Of a stretch of 64,000 nucleotides of DNA, positions 51,485 through 60,975 are shown in pieces. The position numbers and the translations under genes are program-made. The notes below the pieces were generated by a model, which did not search any database, was not told where the DNA came from, and worked only from the letters and a program-made list of their open reading frames with translations. The DNA comes from Lacinutrix sp. MedPE-SW (lineage in GTDB: Bacteria > Bacteroidota > Bacteroidia > Flavobacteriales > Flavobacteriaceae), in the NCBI RefSeq assembly GCF_001874145.1, contig NZ_MPCX01000012.1:1-64000 (forward strand). The letters are read 5' to 3'. Each line of letters opens with the position of its first letter. Positions within the stretch are counted from its first letter, which is position 1.

Positions 51485-51544
51485 ATGAACTCAAAATTAA
51501 ATCATACTTGGTGGTGGACTTCTCGAAAAACAATTCGTGAATAA
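51485..51544 (+). CDS. trpL: trp leader peptide
   Basis: A 19-codon ORF, MNSKLNHTWWWTSRKTIRE. Three consecutive Trp codons lie at 51509-51517. It precedes trpE by about 120 bases and lies just before the first segment of the attenuator. Slow translation at the Trp codons would place the ribosome over segment 1. The ORF is too short for ordinary gene calling but its sense is clear from context. Confidence 0.88.
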   Translation: MNSKLNHTWWWTSRKTIRE

Positions 51545-51604
51545 ACTCCTACGTATATTTTATATAATATAAAAAAGGCTTGTCATTCACGACAAGCCTT
51601 TTTT
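51518..51604 (+). promoter_or_regulatory. trp transcription attenuator
   Basis: Four segments are visible. Segment 1 TTCTCGAA (51520-51527) pairs with segment 2 TTCGTGAA (51534-51541) with one mismatch. Segment 2 TCGTGAAT (51535-51542) can pair instead with segment 3 ATTCACGA (51585-51592). Segment 3 overlaps the loop and right arm of the terminator, a 14-bp stem at 51571-51584 and 51591-51604 that ends in a T run. When Trp is scarce, the stalled ribosome frees segment 2, and the 2:3 pairing blocks the terminator. Confidence 0.85.
51571..51604 (+). terminator. Attenuator terminator before trpE
   Basis: Stem AAAAAAGGCTTGTC / GACAAGCCTTTTTT with loop ATTCAC. Confidence 0.92.
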
Positions 51605-51665
51605 ATTGGTTTATTTTTATATTTAGAGAACAATCAAAATTAACACTGAGATAAATTCAGCACAC

Positions 51666-53060
51666 ATGAAAACTTTTAGTTTATATACACATTACAAAAA
51701 AATATTAGCCGATACTATTACACCTGTAAGTATCTATTTAAAGATACGCGATAAATTTCCAAACAGTATTTTATTAGAAAGTAGCGATTATCATGCAAAC
51801 GATAATAGTTTTTCTTACATCTGTTTTAATCCTATTGCCACTATAAAAGTTTCTGGAAACACTATAGAACAGAGTTTTCCAGATGGTAGTAAATTAAGAA
51901 ACCGTACTACAAATGTGCCTAAAATGATACATAAATTCACTAAACGTTTTAAAGTAGATTCTGCAGAAACGTTTAAATTTATTAATAATGGAATTTTTGG
52001 CTATACCGCTTATGATGCTGTTAAATATTTTGAAGATGTAGAAATTTCAAAAAAACCTAATTCTATAGACATACCTGATATTTACTATGCTGTTTACCAA
52101 AATATTATAGCAATAGATCATTTTAAAAACGAAGCCTATATTTTTGCGCATTGCCACGGAACAGAAAATAATATAGAAGAAGTTCTTCATCTTATACAGT
52201 CTACCAATTTTGCGTCTTACAAATTTAAATCTCAATCTAAAATTGAATCTAATTTAACAGATGACGAATATAAAGAACATGTAAAACTAGCCAAAAAACA
52301 TTGTGCTAGAGGTGATGTTTTTCAATTAGTATTATCAAAAAAATTCTCACAACAGTTTAAAGGCGATGAGTTTAACGTTTACCGTGCATTGCGCAGTATA
52401 AATCCATCACCATATTTATTTTATTTTGATTATGGTGATTTTAAAATATTTGGTAGTTCTCCAGAAGCACAGTTGGTAGTTAATAATGGAATGGCTGAAA
52501 TTCATCCAATTGCAGGTACTTTTAAACGCACAGGAAACGATAAAGAAGATGCAGAATTAGCAAAAAAACTTGCTAACGATGATAAAGAAAATGCAGAACA
52601 TGTAATGCTTGTAGATTTAGCTAGAAACGATTTAAGTAGACATGGTAGTAAAGTAAAAGTTGAAACTTATAAAGAAGCTCAGTTTTTTTCGCATGTTATA
52701 CATCTTGTAAGTAAAATTACTGGAGAAGTAAATAAAGAATCTTCTACAATGCAAGTTGTCGCAGACACTTTTCCTGCTGGAACTTTAAGTGGAGCACCAA
52801 AACACAATGCCATGCAACTTATTGAAAAATACGAAAAAACAAGCCGTGCTTTTTATGGTGGCGCCATTGGTTTTATGGATTTTAATGGCAATTATAACCA
52901 TGCCATAATGATTAGGACATTTTTAAGTAAAAACCATCAATTACATTGGCAGGCAGGAGCCGGAATAGTTTCAAAATCTAACCCAGAAAGCGAACTTCAA
53001 GAAGTTTATAATAAACTTGGAGCTCTAACAAATGCTATTGAATTAGCAAAAGAGATTTAA
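51666..53060 (+). CDS. trpE: Anthranilate synthase component I
   Basis: A 464-residue chorismate-using enzyme. The Trp feedback site is LLESSDY (residues about 32-38). The catalytic part has FGSSPEAQ, HPIAGTFKRTG, LVDLARNDLSR, FPAGTLSGAPKHNAM and AGAGIVSKSNPE. It makes anthranilate with TrpG. Length is at the short end for TrpE but no motif is missing. It heads the operon behind the attenuator. Confidence 0.96.
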   Translation: MKTFSLYTHYKKILADTITPVSIYLKIRDKFPNSILLESSDYHANDNSFSYICFNPIATIKVSGNTIEQSFPDGSKLRNRTTNVPKMIHKFTKRFKVDSAETFKFINNGIFGYTAYDAVKYFEDVEISKKPNSIDIPDIYYAVYQNIIAIDHFKNEAYIFAHCHGTENNIEEVLHLIQSTNFASYKFKSQSKIESNLTDDEYKEHVKLAKKHCARGDVFQLVLSKKFSQQFKGDEFNVYRALRSINPSPYLFYFDYGDFKIFGSSPEAQLVVNNGMAEIHPIAGTFKRTGNDKEDAELAKKLANDDKENAEHVMLVDLARNDLSRHGSKVKVETYKEAQFFSHVIHLVSKITGEVNKESSTMQVVADTFPAGTLSGAPKHNAMQLIEKYEKTSRAFYGGAIGFMDFNGNYNHAIMIRTFLSKNHQLHWQAGAGIVSKSNPESELQEVYNKLGALTNAIELAKEI

Positions 53061-53131
53061 ATAATACCCAAAGAAGATAATGTGTAAATAAACGCTTAAA
53101 GCCACAAGCTAAAAGCAAATAGCTAAAAAAA

Positions 53132-53695
53132 ATGAAAGTATTAGTAATAGATAATTACGACAGTTTTACCTACAACTTAGTCCATTACTTAGAAGACTTA
53201 AATTGTGAGGTAACTGTTAAAAGAAATGATAAGCTCACTTTAAAAGATGTAGAACCTTTTAAAAAAATAGTATTATCTCCAGGACCGGGAATTCCAGAAG
53301 AAGCAGGACTACTTAAAGCCATAATAGAAAAATATGCTCCAACAAAAAGTATTCTTGGTGTCTGTTTAGGTCAACAAGCCATTGGAGAAGTATTTGGAGG
53401 AAAATTAATTAACTTAGATACCGTTTTTCATGGTGTTTCAACCAAAGTAAACATTACAGTAGATAATGAACCACTTTTTTATAACATGGAAAAAACAATT
53501 GAAGTTGGTCGCTACCACTCTTGGGTTGTAGATACAGACTTACCAGATACATTAGAAGCTACCTCTTTTGATGAAAACGGCCAAATTATGTCACTTAGAC
53601 ATAAAATTTACGATGTTAAAGGCGTTCAATATCACCCAGAAAGTGTTTTAACACCAAATGGCAAACAAATGTTAGAAAACTGGATAAACAATTAA
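53132..53695 (+). CDS. trpG: Anthranilate synthase component II (glutamine amidotransferase)
   Basis: A 187-residue class I glutaminase. The catalytic Cys78 is in GVCLGQQAIGE, and the His and Glu are in QYHPESVL. It hands ammonia to TrpE. It is a separate gene, not fused to trpD. The 71-base gap from trpE has no hairpin that I can see. Confidence 0.95.
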   Translation: MKVLVIDNYDSFTYNLVHYLEDLNCEVTVKRNDKLTLKDVEPFKKIVLSPGPGIPEEAGLLKAIIEKYAPTKSILGVCLGQQAIGEVFGGKLINLDTVFHGVSTKVNITVDNEPLFYNMEKTIEVGRYHSWVVDTDLPDTLEATSFDENGQIMSLRHKIYDVKGVQYHPESVLTPNGKQMLENWINN

Positions 53696-53739
53696 AATAC
53701 AAAAAACCTTTTCAATTATAATAGAATCAATTTTTTTTA

Positions 53740-54732
53740 ATGAAAAATATACTTAATAGACTAATTAATCATGAACGCATATCAACAGAAGAAGCAAGAA
53801 ATGTTCTAATAAATATTTCTGTTGGTCAATACAACCAAAACCAAATTGCTTCTTTTCTTACCGTATTTATGATGCGAAGTATTACACTAAACGAACTTCA
53901 AGGTTTTCGCGATGCCCTTTTAGAGTTATGCATTCCAGTAGATTTATCAAATTTTAATGCCATAGATTTATGTGGAACTGGTGGTGACGGTAAAAATACC
54001 TTTAATATATCTACCTTATCATCATTTGTCACTGCAGGTGCCAATGTAAAAGTTGCAAAACATGGTAATTATGGTGTATCGTCTGCATCTGGATCCTCTA
54101 ATGTCATGGAAGCTCTAGGTGTAAAATTCACTAATGATATTGATACACTAAAAACACAAATAGACCAAGCTGGAATTTGTGTAATGCACGCACCACTATT
54201 CCATCCCGCTATGAAAAATGTTGCACCTATTAGAAAAGAATTAGGTGTAAAAACATTTTTTAATATGCTTGGCCCAATGGTAAATCCAGCATTTCCTAAA
54301 AACCAAATGGTAGGTGTTTTTAGTTTAGAATTACAACGATTATACGGTTACTTATACCAAAATACAAATACCAATTATAGTATTGTTCACGCATTAGACG
54401 GTTACGATGAAATTTCTTTAACTAGTAATACTAAAATTATTACCAATGCAAGCGAATCTATATTAAAACCATCAGATTTATGTATTGAACAAATAGAAGA
54501 GTCTGAAATTTTTGGTGGTGTTACAGTAAAAGAAGCAGCTAAAGTATTTAAAAATATTATTAACGGTAAAGGTACCCAAGCTCAAAACAATGTAGTCTGT
54601 GCTAATGCTGGTCTAGCAATCGCAACTGTTGATGGCATTTCACATAAAGAAGGATTTGAACGCGCAAAAGAAAGTTTAGAAAGCGGTAAAGCAAAACTAG
54701 CACTAGAAAAACTTATAGAATTAAGTAAATAA
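53740..54732 (+). CDS. trpD: Anthranilate phosphoribosyltransferase
   Basis: A 330-residue enzyme that joins anthranilate to PRPP. CGTGGDGKNTFNIST and KHGNYGVSSASGSSNVMEALG are the PRPP and substrate loops. FFNMLGPMVNP completes the family pattern. Position and motifs leave no doubt. Confidence 0.96.
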   Translation: MKNILNRLINHERISTEEARNVLINISVGQYNQNQIASFLTVFMMRSITLNELQGFRDALLELCIPVDLSNFNAIDLCGTGGDGKNTFNISTLSSFVTAGANVKVAKHGNYGVSSASGSSNVMEALGVKFTNDIDTLKTQIDQAGICVMHAPLFHPAMKNVAPIRKELGVKTFFNMLGPMVNPAFPKNQMVGVFSLELQRLYGYLYQNTNTNYSIVHALDGYDEISLTSNTKIITNASESILKPSDLCIEQIEESEIFGGVTVKEAAKVFKNIINGKGTQAQNNVVCANAGLAIATVDGISHKEGFERAKESLESGKAKLALEKLIELSK

Positions 54733-54770
54733 CTAAGTATTTTCTAACTTAAAAGTACAAGAAGTACATT

Positions 54771-55556
54771 ATGAATATTTTAGATAAAATAACCAGAGAC
54801 AAACGCATAGAAGTTAATCTTAGAAAGCAATTAATACCTATTAAACAATTAGAGCAATCTGTATTATTTAGCAAAACAGCAGTTTCTTTAGTTAACAATT
54901 TAAAAAATAGCACTTCTGGAATTATTGCAGAACATAAACGTCGTTCTCCATCAAAACAAGTTATAAATCACGACTTAAATGTTTTCGATGTTGCTAAAGG
55001 CTATGAAAATGCTGGTGTTTGTGGCATGTCGGTTTTAACAGATGGCAAATATTTTGGTGGTTCTTTAGACGATTTACTTACAGCAAGGTCAAATTGTAAC
55101 CTACCATTATTACGTAAAGAGTTCATTATTGATAGCTATCAAATTATTGAAGCAAAAGCTTACGGTGCAGATGTTATATTACTAATCGCAGCAATACTCA
55201 CTAAAAAAGAAATAAAGCAATTTTCAGAACTAGCAAAAAGTTTAAACTTAGAAGTGCTATTAGAAGTACATAATGAAGAAGAATTGCATAAGTCTATAAT
55301 GCCAAGTTTAGATCTATTAGGCGTTAATAATAGAAATTTAAAAACATTTGAAGTAAGCCTAGAAACAAGCAAACAATTAAGTGAACTTATACCTAACGAA
55401 TTTGTAAAAGTTTCAGAAAGTGGCATTAGTAGTGTTGAGGCTATAAAAACCTTAAAACCGTTTGGTTATAAAGGCTTTTTAATAGGAGAAAACTTTATGA
55501 AAACCAATAACGCAGGCGAAAGTGCAAAACAATTTATAAAACAAATAAACTTATAA
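54771..55556 (+). CDS. trpC: Indole-3-glycerol phosphate synthase
   Basis: A 261-residue TIM barrel that closes the indole ring. The motifs are IAEHKRRSPSK, SVLTDGKYFGG, LLRKEFIID, LGVNNRNLKTF and VSESGISS. It is not fused to trpF, which starts 4 bases after its stop. Confidence 0.96.
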   Translation: MNILDKITRDKRIEVNLRKQLIPIKQLEQSVLFSKTAVSLVNNLKNSTSGIIAEHKRRSPSKQVINHDLNVFDVAKGYENAGVCGMSVLTDGKYFGGSLDDLLTARSNCNLPLLRKEFIIDSYQIIEAKAYGADVILLIAAILTKKEIKQFSELAKSLNLEVLLEVHNEEELHKSIMPSLDLLGVNNRNLKTFEVSLETSKQLSELIPNEFVKVSESGISSVEAIKTLKPFGYKGFLIGENFMKTNNAGESAKQFIKQINL

Positions 55557-55560
55557 AATT

Positions 55561-56196
55561 ATGAAACTAAAAATATGTGGAATGAAAAATGAAAACAACA
55601 TTTTAGATGTTGCAGAGTTAAATCCAGGTTATATGGGTTTCATTTTTTATGAGAAATCACCAAGACATTTTAACACCACAATTCCAGAACTCCCAGAAAG
55701 TATAAAAAAAATTGGCGTTTTTGTTAATGCTACTTTCGATTTTATTCGAGGTAAAGTAGAAAAACACGATTTACAAGGTGTACAACTTCATGGTGATGAG
55801 ACTCCAGAACTTTGTAAAAGTTTAAAAGACTTAGGCATAATAGTAATTAAGGTGTTTTCTATAAAAAACCAATTTAATTTTAAAGTTTTAGAACCTTTTG
55901 AAGACGTTTGCGATTATTATTTATTCGATACTAAAGGCAAAGAACCAGGCGGAAATGGATACACGTTTAACTGGAACGTTTTAAAAAAATACCCATCAAT
56001 AAAACCCTATTTTTTAAGTGGTGGTATTGGACCAAAAGAAATGGATTCATTACTTCTATTTTTAAAAAGACCAGAATCTGAATTTTGCGCTGCGGTAGAT
56101 TTAAATAGCAAATTTGAAACTGCTGCTGGTTTAAAAAATACTGCTAAACTTAAAACATTTCAGCAAAAATTAATAGACACTAATTACCTACGATAA
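55561..56196 (+). CDS. trpF: Phosphoribosylanthranilate isomerase
   Basis: A 211-residue TIM barrel with the catalytic Cys in KICGM, VQLHGDE, FDTKGKEPGGNG and SGGIGPKE. It isomerises the product of TrpD. It is packed between trpC and trpB with gaps of 3-4 bases. Confidence 0.95.
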   Translation: MKLKICGMKNENNILDVAELNPGYMGFIFYEKSPRHFNTTIPELPESIKKIGVFVNATFDFIRGKVEKHDLQGVQLHGDETPELCKSLKDLGIIVIKVFSIKNQFNFKVLEPFEDVCDYYLFDTKGKEPGGNGYTFNWNVLKKYPSIKPYFLSGGIGPKEMDSLLLFLKRPESEFCAAVDLNSKFETAAGLKNTAKLKTFQQKLIDTNYLR

Positions 56197-56199
56197 ATT

Positions 56200-57381
56200 A
56201 TGACTTATAATATAGACGACAAAGGATATTACGGTGAATTTGGTGGTGCATACATTCCAGAAATGCTTTATCCAAATGTTGAAGAGTTACGCCAAAACTA
56301 CCTAAAAGTAATGGCAGAACCATCATTTAAAAAGGAATTTGATCAATTACTAAAAGATTACGTTGGGCGTCCATCACCACTGTATTTTGCAAAAAGATTA
56401 AGTGATAAGTACAAAACTAAAATCTATTTAAAAAGAGAAGATTTAAACCACACTGGTGCACATAAAGTAAACAATACAATCGGACAGATTTTAATGGCGC
56501 AACGTTTAGGTAAAAAACGCATAATTGCAGAAACTGGAGCAGGACAGCATGGTGTTGCAACTGCCACTGTTTGTGCGCTTATGGGCTTAGAATGTATAGT
56601 TTACATGGGAGAAATAGATATTGCTCGCCAAGCTCCAAATGTTGCAAGAATGAAAATGTTAGGCGCAACAGTAATACCTGCTACTTCTGGAAGTAAAACA
56701 TTAAAAGACGCAACAAACGAAGCGATAAGAGATTGGATTAATAATCCTGTAGATACACATTATATTATTGGTAGCGTTGTTGGTCCGCACCCATATCCAG
56801 ATATGGTTGCTCGTTTTCAAGCAGTAGTATCAGAAGAGATACAATGGCAATTAAAAGAAAAGGAAGGCAAAACAACACCAGATTATGTGATTGCCTGTGT
56901 TGGTGGTGGTAGCAACGCTGCTGGATCATACTATCATTATTTAGAAGATACTAATGTAAATTTAATAGCTGTTGAAGCTGCTGGTAAAGGTGTACATTCT
57001 GGTGAAAGCGCTGCAACTTCAGCACTTGGAAAAGAAGGTATTATTCACGGTAGTAAAACATTGTTAATGCAAACTGATGACGGGCAAATTACCGAGCCAT
57101 ATTCAATCTCAGCAGGATTAGATTATCCTGGTGTTGGACCAATGCATGCGCATCTATATAAATCTGGAAGAGCAGAATTTATCTCGGTCACAGATAATGA
57201 AGCAATGACATCTGGCTTAGAATTATGCAAATTAGAAGGTATTATTCCTGCCATAGAAAGTTCTCATGCCTTTGCAGTTTTAAATAAAAAAACATTTAAA
57301 GAGGACGATATTGTAGTAATTAATTTATCTGGTCGTGGTGACAAAGATTTAGATACCTACATAAAACATTTTGATCTGTAA
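56200..57381 (+). CDS. trpB: Tryptophan synthase beta chain
   Basis: A 393-residue PLP enzyme. The PLP lysine is in [27 protein letters not shown] (phosphate cup) and LSGRGDKD near the C-terminus are as in the standard TrpB1 type. It joins indole to serine. Length is typical. Confidence 0.97.
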   Translation: MTYNIDDKGYYGEFGGAYIPEMLYPNVEELRQNYLKVMAEPSFKKEFDQLLKDYVGRPSPLYFAKRLSDKYKTKIYLKREDLNHTGAHKVNNTIGQILMAQRLGKKRIIAETGAGQHGVATATVCALMGLECIVYMGEIDIARQAPNVARMKMLGATVIPATSGSKTLKDATNEAIRDWINNPVDTHYIIGSVVGPHPYPDMVARFQAVVSEEIQWQLKEKEGKTTPDYVIACVGGGSNAAGSYYHYLEDTNVNLIAVEAAGKGVHSGESAATSALGKEGIIHGSKTLLMQTDDGQITEPYSISAGLDYPGVGPMHAHLYKSGRAEFISVTDNEAMTSGLELCKLEGIIPAIESSHAFAVLNKKTFKEDDIVVINLSGRGDKDLDTYIKHFDL

Positions 57382-57414
57382 TAAAAAAGAAACGCCTTTT
57401 ACTAATAAGCAAAC

Positions 57415-58179
57415 ATGAACAGAATAAATAAAAAACTAAAAGAAGATAAAAAGCTACTTAGCATTTACTTTACAGCTGGTTATCCTACATTAAATGATAC
57501 TGTTACCATTATTGAAAAGCTTGAAAAGAGCGGAACAGACATGATAGAAATAGGATTACCATTTAGCGATCCTTTAGCCGATGGACCAACAATACAAGCC
57601 AGTTCAACGCAAGCACTTAAAAATGGTATGACTACTAATGTACTTTTTAAACAATTAAAAGATATTAGACAAAGAGTTTCTATACCTTTAATAATTATGG
57701 GTTATTTTAATCCAATGTTGCAATATGGTGTAGAAGCATTTTGTAAAAAATGTCAAGATGTTGGTATAGATGGGTTAATTATTCCAGACTTGCCTGTAGA
57801 TGTTTATAACGAAAAATATAAAGCAGTATTTGAAAAATACGGTCTAATAAATGTGTTTTTAATAACACCACAAACAAGTGAAAAGCGAATTAATTTTATA
57901 GACTCTATTTCAAATGGATTTATATATATGGTAAGTAGCGCAAGTGTTACTGGAAGTAATTCTGGTTTTGGAGACGAGCAAACCAAATACTTTAAACGTA
58001 TTGCAAAAATGAATCTAAAAAACCCTCAAATTATTGGTTTTGGTATTTCAGATAACGAAACCTTTTCTCAAGCTACACAACATGCTAAAGGTGCAATAAT
58101 AGGCTCAGCTTTTATAAAAAATCTTACAAAAAGTGGTTTATCGAAAATTGACAATTTTATAAAATCTATTATAAATTAA
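57415..58179 (+). CDS. trpA: Tryptophan synthase alpha chain
   Basis: A 254-residue TIM barrel that releases indole from indole-3-glycerol phosphate. Catalytic Glu and Asp lie in MIEIGLPFSDPLADGP and in GLIIPDLP. GFGISDNE binds phosphate. It is the last recognisable trp gene; no terminator is obvious after it. Confidence 0.96.
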   Translation: MNRINKKLKEDKKLLSIYFTAGYPTLNDTVTIIEKLEKSGTDMIEIGLPFSDPLADGPTIQASSTQALKNGMTTNVLFKQLKDIRQRVSIPLIIMGYFNPMLQYGVEAFCKKCQDVGIDGLIIPDLPVDVYNEKYKAVFEKYGLINVFLITPQTSEKRINFIDSISNGFIYMVSSASVTGSNSGFGDEQTKYFKRIAKMNLKNPQIIGFGISDNETFSQATQHAKGAIIGSAFIKNLTKSGLSKIDNFIKSIIN

Positions 58180-58222
58180 TAGTTATATTGGTACATTATT
58201 AATCAACTAACAACCTTAATTT

Positions 58223-58639
58223 ATGGAATGGTATTTAAAAGTCGTAAGAGATAATTACGCAAATTTTGAAGGCAGAGCAAGACGTCAAGAATATTGGATG
58301 TTTACATTATTTAATTTTTTAATAATTATGGCACTAGCTATAGTAAGTGGCGTATTAGCAACTTCTTTAGATGCTCCAGCTTTTATGGCTATTTATTTTA
58401 TATATGCTTTAGCTGTAGTAATACCTAGCTTAGCTGTAGCGGTAAGAAGACTGCACGATACAGGTAAAAGTGGCTGGTATTATTTAATATCATTAATACC
58501 TTTAATTGGAGGAATTTGGTTAATTATTTTATTTGCTACAGAAGGCGATGTGGGACCAAACGAATATGGACCAGACCCAAAAAAACCTACTAATTTAGGA
58601 GCAGATACAGAGCGTAAAAACACGCATGTAATTAGTTAG
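58223..58639 (+). CDS. DUF805 membrane protein
   Basis: A 138-residue protein with three to four membrane helices. The N-terminal FEGRARRQEYWMFTLFN and the later VAVRRLHDTGKSGWYYLI are diagnostic of DUF805. The function is unknown. It starts 43 bases after trpA in the same direction and could be co-transcribed. Confidence 0.88.
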   Translation: MEWYLKVVRDNYANFEGRARRQEYWMFTLFNFLIIMALAIVSGVLATSLDAPAFMAIYFIYALAVVIPSLAVAVRRLHDTGKSGWYYLISLIPLIGGIWLIILFATEGDVGPNEYGPDPKKPTNLGADTERKNTHVIS

Positions 58640-58735
58640 TTTTAACGTTTCTACAACAAAACCTTATAATAGTTTTAATAGTTAAATAGCTTTATTTTAA
58701 TAACTTAGAGTAAATCTAAAAACTAAAAAAATATT

Positions 58736-58879
58736 ATGGGAACTATAGCAGATAAAAGAAAATTTAAAACAACAAAAACACAAACAAATCCTACAAACCC
58801 AACTGGGAATACAAATGTAGAGACTAATAAATTTGATATTGACGAGTCAACTATCAAAGATCAACAAAAAAAGAAATAA
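58736..58879 (+). CDS. Small hydrophilic protein
   Basis: A 47-codon ORF in the 310-base gap between DUF805 and trmL. It begins MGTIADKRKFKT, has an Asn/Thr/Pro-rich middle and ends DQQKKK. The composition is coding-like and a terminator follows after 24 bases, which supports a real gene. I do not recognise a family. Confidence 0.55.
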   Translation: MGTIADKRKFKTTKTQTNPTNPTGNTNVETNKFDIDESTIKDQQKKK

Positions 58880-58903
58880 TTTATTTTAAATTATTATTTT
58901 GTG

Positions 58904-58932
58904 AAGCCTAAGCTTAATTTAAGTTTAGGCTT
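58904..58932 (+). terminator. Rho-independent terminator
   Basis: Stem AAGCCTAAGCTTAA / TTAAGTTTAGGCTT (one G-T pair), followed by TACTTTTTAT. It lies between the 47-codon ORF and trmL. Confidence 0.75.
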
Positions 58933-58949
58933 TACTTTTTATACATTAT

Positions 58950-59408
58950 ATGGCTTTAAACATAGTATTAATAGAACCCGAAATACCTAATAACACTGGA
59001 AATATTGGCAGACTTGCTTTAGGCTCTGGTTCAACTTTACATTTAGTAAAACCTTTTGGTTTCGAAATTACCGATACCCGATTAAAACGTGCTGGTTTAG
59101 ATTATTGGCAACATTTAAACCTTCATTATTATGATAATATAGAAGACTTTTTAGAAAAAAATAAAACTAAAAAAATGGTTTTTCTTTCTAGTCATGGCAC
59201 AAAACAACATTGGGATATTAAATTTGAAGACGATTTATTTTTAGTCTTTGGAAAAGAATCAAAAGGCTTACCAAAATCATTAACATCTAAACACCAAGAT
59301 AAGTTGTTTAAAATACCACTTTACAGCGAACACATTCGCAGTTTAAATTTAGCAAATGCTGTTAGTATTGTTGTGTATGAAGGTTTAAAACAAATTAATA
59401 CCATTTAA
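58950..59408 (+). CDS. trmL: tRNA (cytidine/uridine-34 2'-O)-methyltransferase
   Basis: A 152-residue SPOUT enzyme of the TrmL (YibK/CspR) type: IVLIEPEIPNNTGNIGRLALG, then the knot motifs LVFGKESKGLP and IPLYSEHIRSLNLANAVSIV. It modifies the wobble base of certain leucine tRNAs. It follows the terminator and precedes the AlkD-like gene by 10 bases. Confidence 0.93.
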   Translation: MALNIVLIEPEIPNNTGNIGRLALGSGSTLHLVKPFGFEITDTRLKRAGLDYWQHLNLHYYDNIEDFLEKNKTKKMVFLSSHGTKQHWDIKFEDDLFLVFGKESKGLPKSLTSKHQDKLFKIPLYSEHIRSLNLANAVSIVVYEGLKQINTI

Positions 59409-59418
59409 AAAGTAACTT

Positions 59419-60087
59419 ATGCTAGATTTCATTTCGGTTTTAGAGGCTGAATTTGAAAAGAACTCAAATTTAGAATTAGCTATAAAGCAAGAAGCTTATA
59501 TGCGTAACCAATTTAAAACATTTGGTATTAAAACCGAAAACAGAAGACGCATACAAAAGCCCTTTTTAGTTAAAGCGTACTTACCTAAACAAGAAAATCT
59601 AGAAACCATTGTTAAAACACTTTGGAGTAAACCGCAGCGTGAATTTCAATATTTTGGCCAAGAATTAGCTTTTAAATATTTGAAAAATATTCAAGAAAAG
59701 GATATTGCATTATATGAGTTTATGGTAAGCAATAAATCTTGGTGGGATACTGTAGACTTTATTGCCATAAAATTAATAGGCAATTATTTTAAAGTATATC
59801 CAGAGTTACAAAAGCAATACATAGATAAATGGCTTAAATCTAATAATATGTGGCTACAACGCTCAGCATTATTATTTCAATTAAAATATAAAAAAGATTT
59901 AAATCCTGAATTAATGGCTTATACCATATCGCAATTACTAGGCTCTAAAACTTTTTTTATAAATAAAGCTATTGGTTGGATTTTAAGAGAATACAGTCGT
60001 ACAAATCCAGAATGGGTTTTAAATTTCACAAAAGAAACCGTTTTAAGTAATTTAAGCAAAAAAGAAGCTTTAAGGCTAATTAATTAA
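59419..60087 (+). CDS. AlkD-like DNA alkylation repair protein
   Basis: A 222-residue HEAT-like repeat protein. FGIKTENRRRIQKPF, REFQYFGQELAFKYL and NKSWWDTVDFIA (the Trp and Asp region of the active site) fit AlkD-type glycosylases that remove alkylated bases. It lies 10 bases after trmL and is likely co-transcribed with it. Confidence 0.85.
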   Translation: MLDFISVLEAEFEKNSNLELAIKQEAYMRNQFKTFGIKTENRRRIQKPFLVKAYLPKQENLETIVKTLWSKPQREFQYFGQELAFKYLKNIQEKDIALYEFMVSNKSWWDTVDFIAIKLIGNYFKVYPELQKQYIDKWLKSNNMWLQRSALLFQLKYKKDLNPELMAYTISQLLGSKTFFINKAIGWILREYSRTNPEWVLNFTKETVLSNLSKKEALRLIN

Positions 60088-60177
60088 ACTTCTGGCAATT
60101 ACTTGACAATCTTATTTTTTTAGTCTAACTTCGTTTAACACATGATATTAAACATTAAAACGGTTTGATATCATAAG

Positions 60178-60191
60178 CTATTGTAAAACAT
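60178..60191 (+). repeat. Left private repeat of the solitary cassette
   Basis: TATTGTAAAACATA just before the ATG pairs with TACGTTTTACAACA after the gene (60823-60836). Upstream at 60139-60171 there is an imperfect 11-bp hairpin TGATATTAAAC / GTTTGATATCA that takes the place of a shared repeat, but it does not match repeats A1-A4. Confidence 0.55.
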
Positions 60192-60821
60192 ATGAAAAAA
60201 ATCCTGCTAATAACAATAATCGGAATTTTAATTCACTCTTGCTCAGCTACTAAAACTGGAAAAGAAGGGACAAGATACTTCGATGAAAATAATATGGAAG
60301 TTAGCAAATCAACGTTCCATAAAATCCGTTTAACAAATAATTTATTAGATATTCCCGGAGATTCTACAAATCATAAAAAATTAACTTTAAGAGAAAAACG
60401 TGGAAAAATAACAAACAGAGCCTTATTGGAAACGTTACTTGAGAAAGAAATAAATCAAGAATTAGATTCTACAAAACCAATAGTTATAATTTATTATCCA
60501 GGAAAAGACCCTTGTAATTCAAGTGGTTCAGCTCCAATAGAATCAAGGAGAAATTGGTTCAGACAATTAGAAGATGGAATCAGTCAAGTTGCACAAACTA
60601 AACCAATTTATATTTATAAAGATAATGATGGCTTAAAAAAATATGATGGAATTTTGACTTGGCACAAAGACCCAGAAGGAACTATTGAAAGACTATTTTT
60701 TGAACATCATTATCCATGTAGTAGTTTTGTGGTTATTTCTAAAAATGGTGACTATATAAGTTACTTTGGAGAATTTGGAATAGAATATATTTGGGAAGCA
60801 ACTCAAATAATGAATAAATAA
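60192..60821 (+). CDS. Lipoprotein of the solitary cassette
   Basis: A 209-residue lipoprotein (lipobox in GILIHSCSA). The middle part IVIIYYPGKDPCNSSGSAP begins like a thioredoxin-fold strand-loop with a single Cys. The C-terminal half has ILTWHKDPEG, PCSSFVVISKNGDYISYFGEFG. I do not recognise the family. It is unrelated to its neighbours trmL/alkD and VF530, and is flanked by a private inverted repeat and a shared-type repeat. This supports insertion as a unit. Confidence 0.65.
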   Translation: MKKILLITIIGILIHSCSATKTGKEGTRYFDENNMEVSKSTFHKIRLTNNLLDIPGDSTNHKKLTLREKRGKITNRALLETLLEKEINQELDSTKPIVIIYYPGKDPCNSSGSAPIESRRNWFRQLEDGISQVAQTKPIYIYKDNDGLKKYDGILTWHKDPEGTIERLFFEHHYPCSSFVVISKNGDYISYFGEFGIEYIWEATQIMNK

Positions 60822-60822
60822 A

Positions 60823-60958
60823 TACGTTTTACAACAATGGCTATAAGTAATTGCTTGTTCTCGCCTACTTTGGAAATTCCTGCAGAATTTCCAATTTGGT
60901 GTGTACTTGTAAAGTTAAGTGATAAACCACGCAACAAACCATATACATACACGTTAAA
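60823..60958 (+). repeat. attC-like repeat A5
   Basis: Central perfect hairpin GGAAATTC (60872-60879), loop CTGCA, GAATTTCC (60885-60892). The right part (60923-60947) is the same as in A1, almost 60 kb away, and the left part TTGCTTGTTCTCGCCTACTT resembles A1 and A4. The hairpin arms differ from A1 and A4 in sequence but not in place. Confidence 0.65.
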
Positions 60959-60975
60959 CGAAAACGGATAATTAT

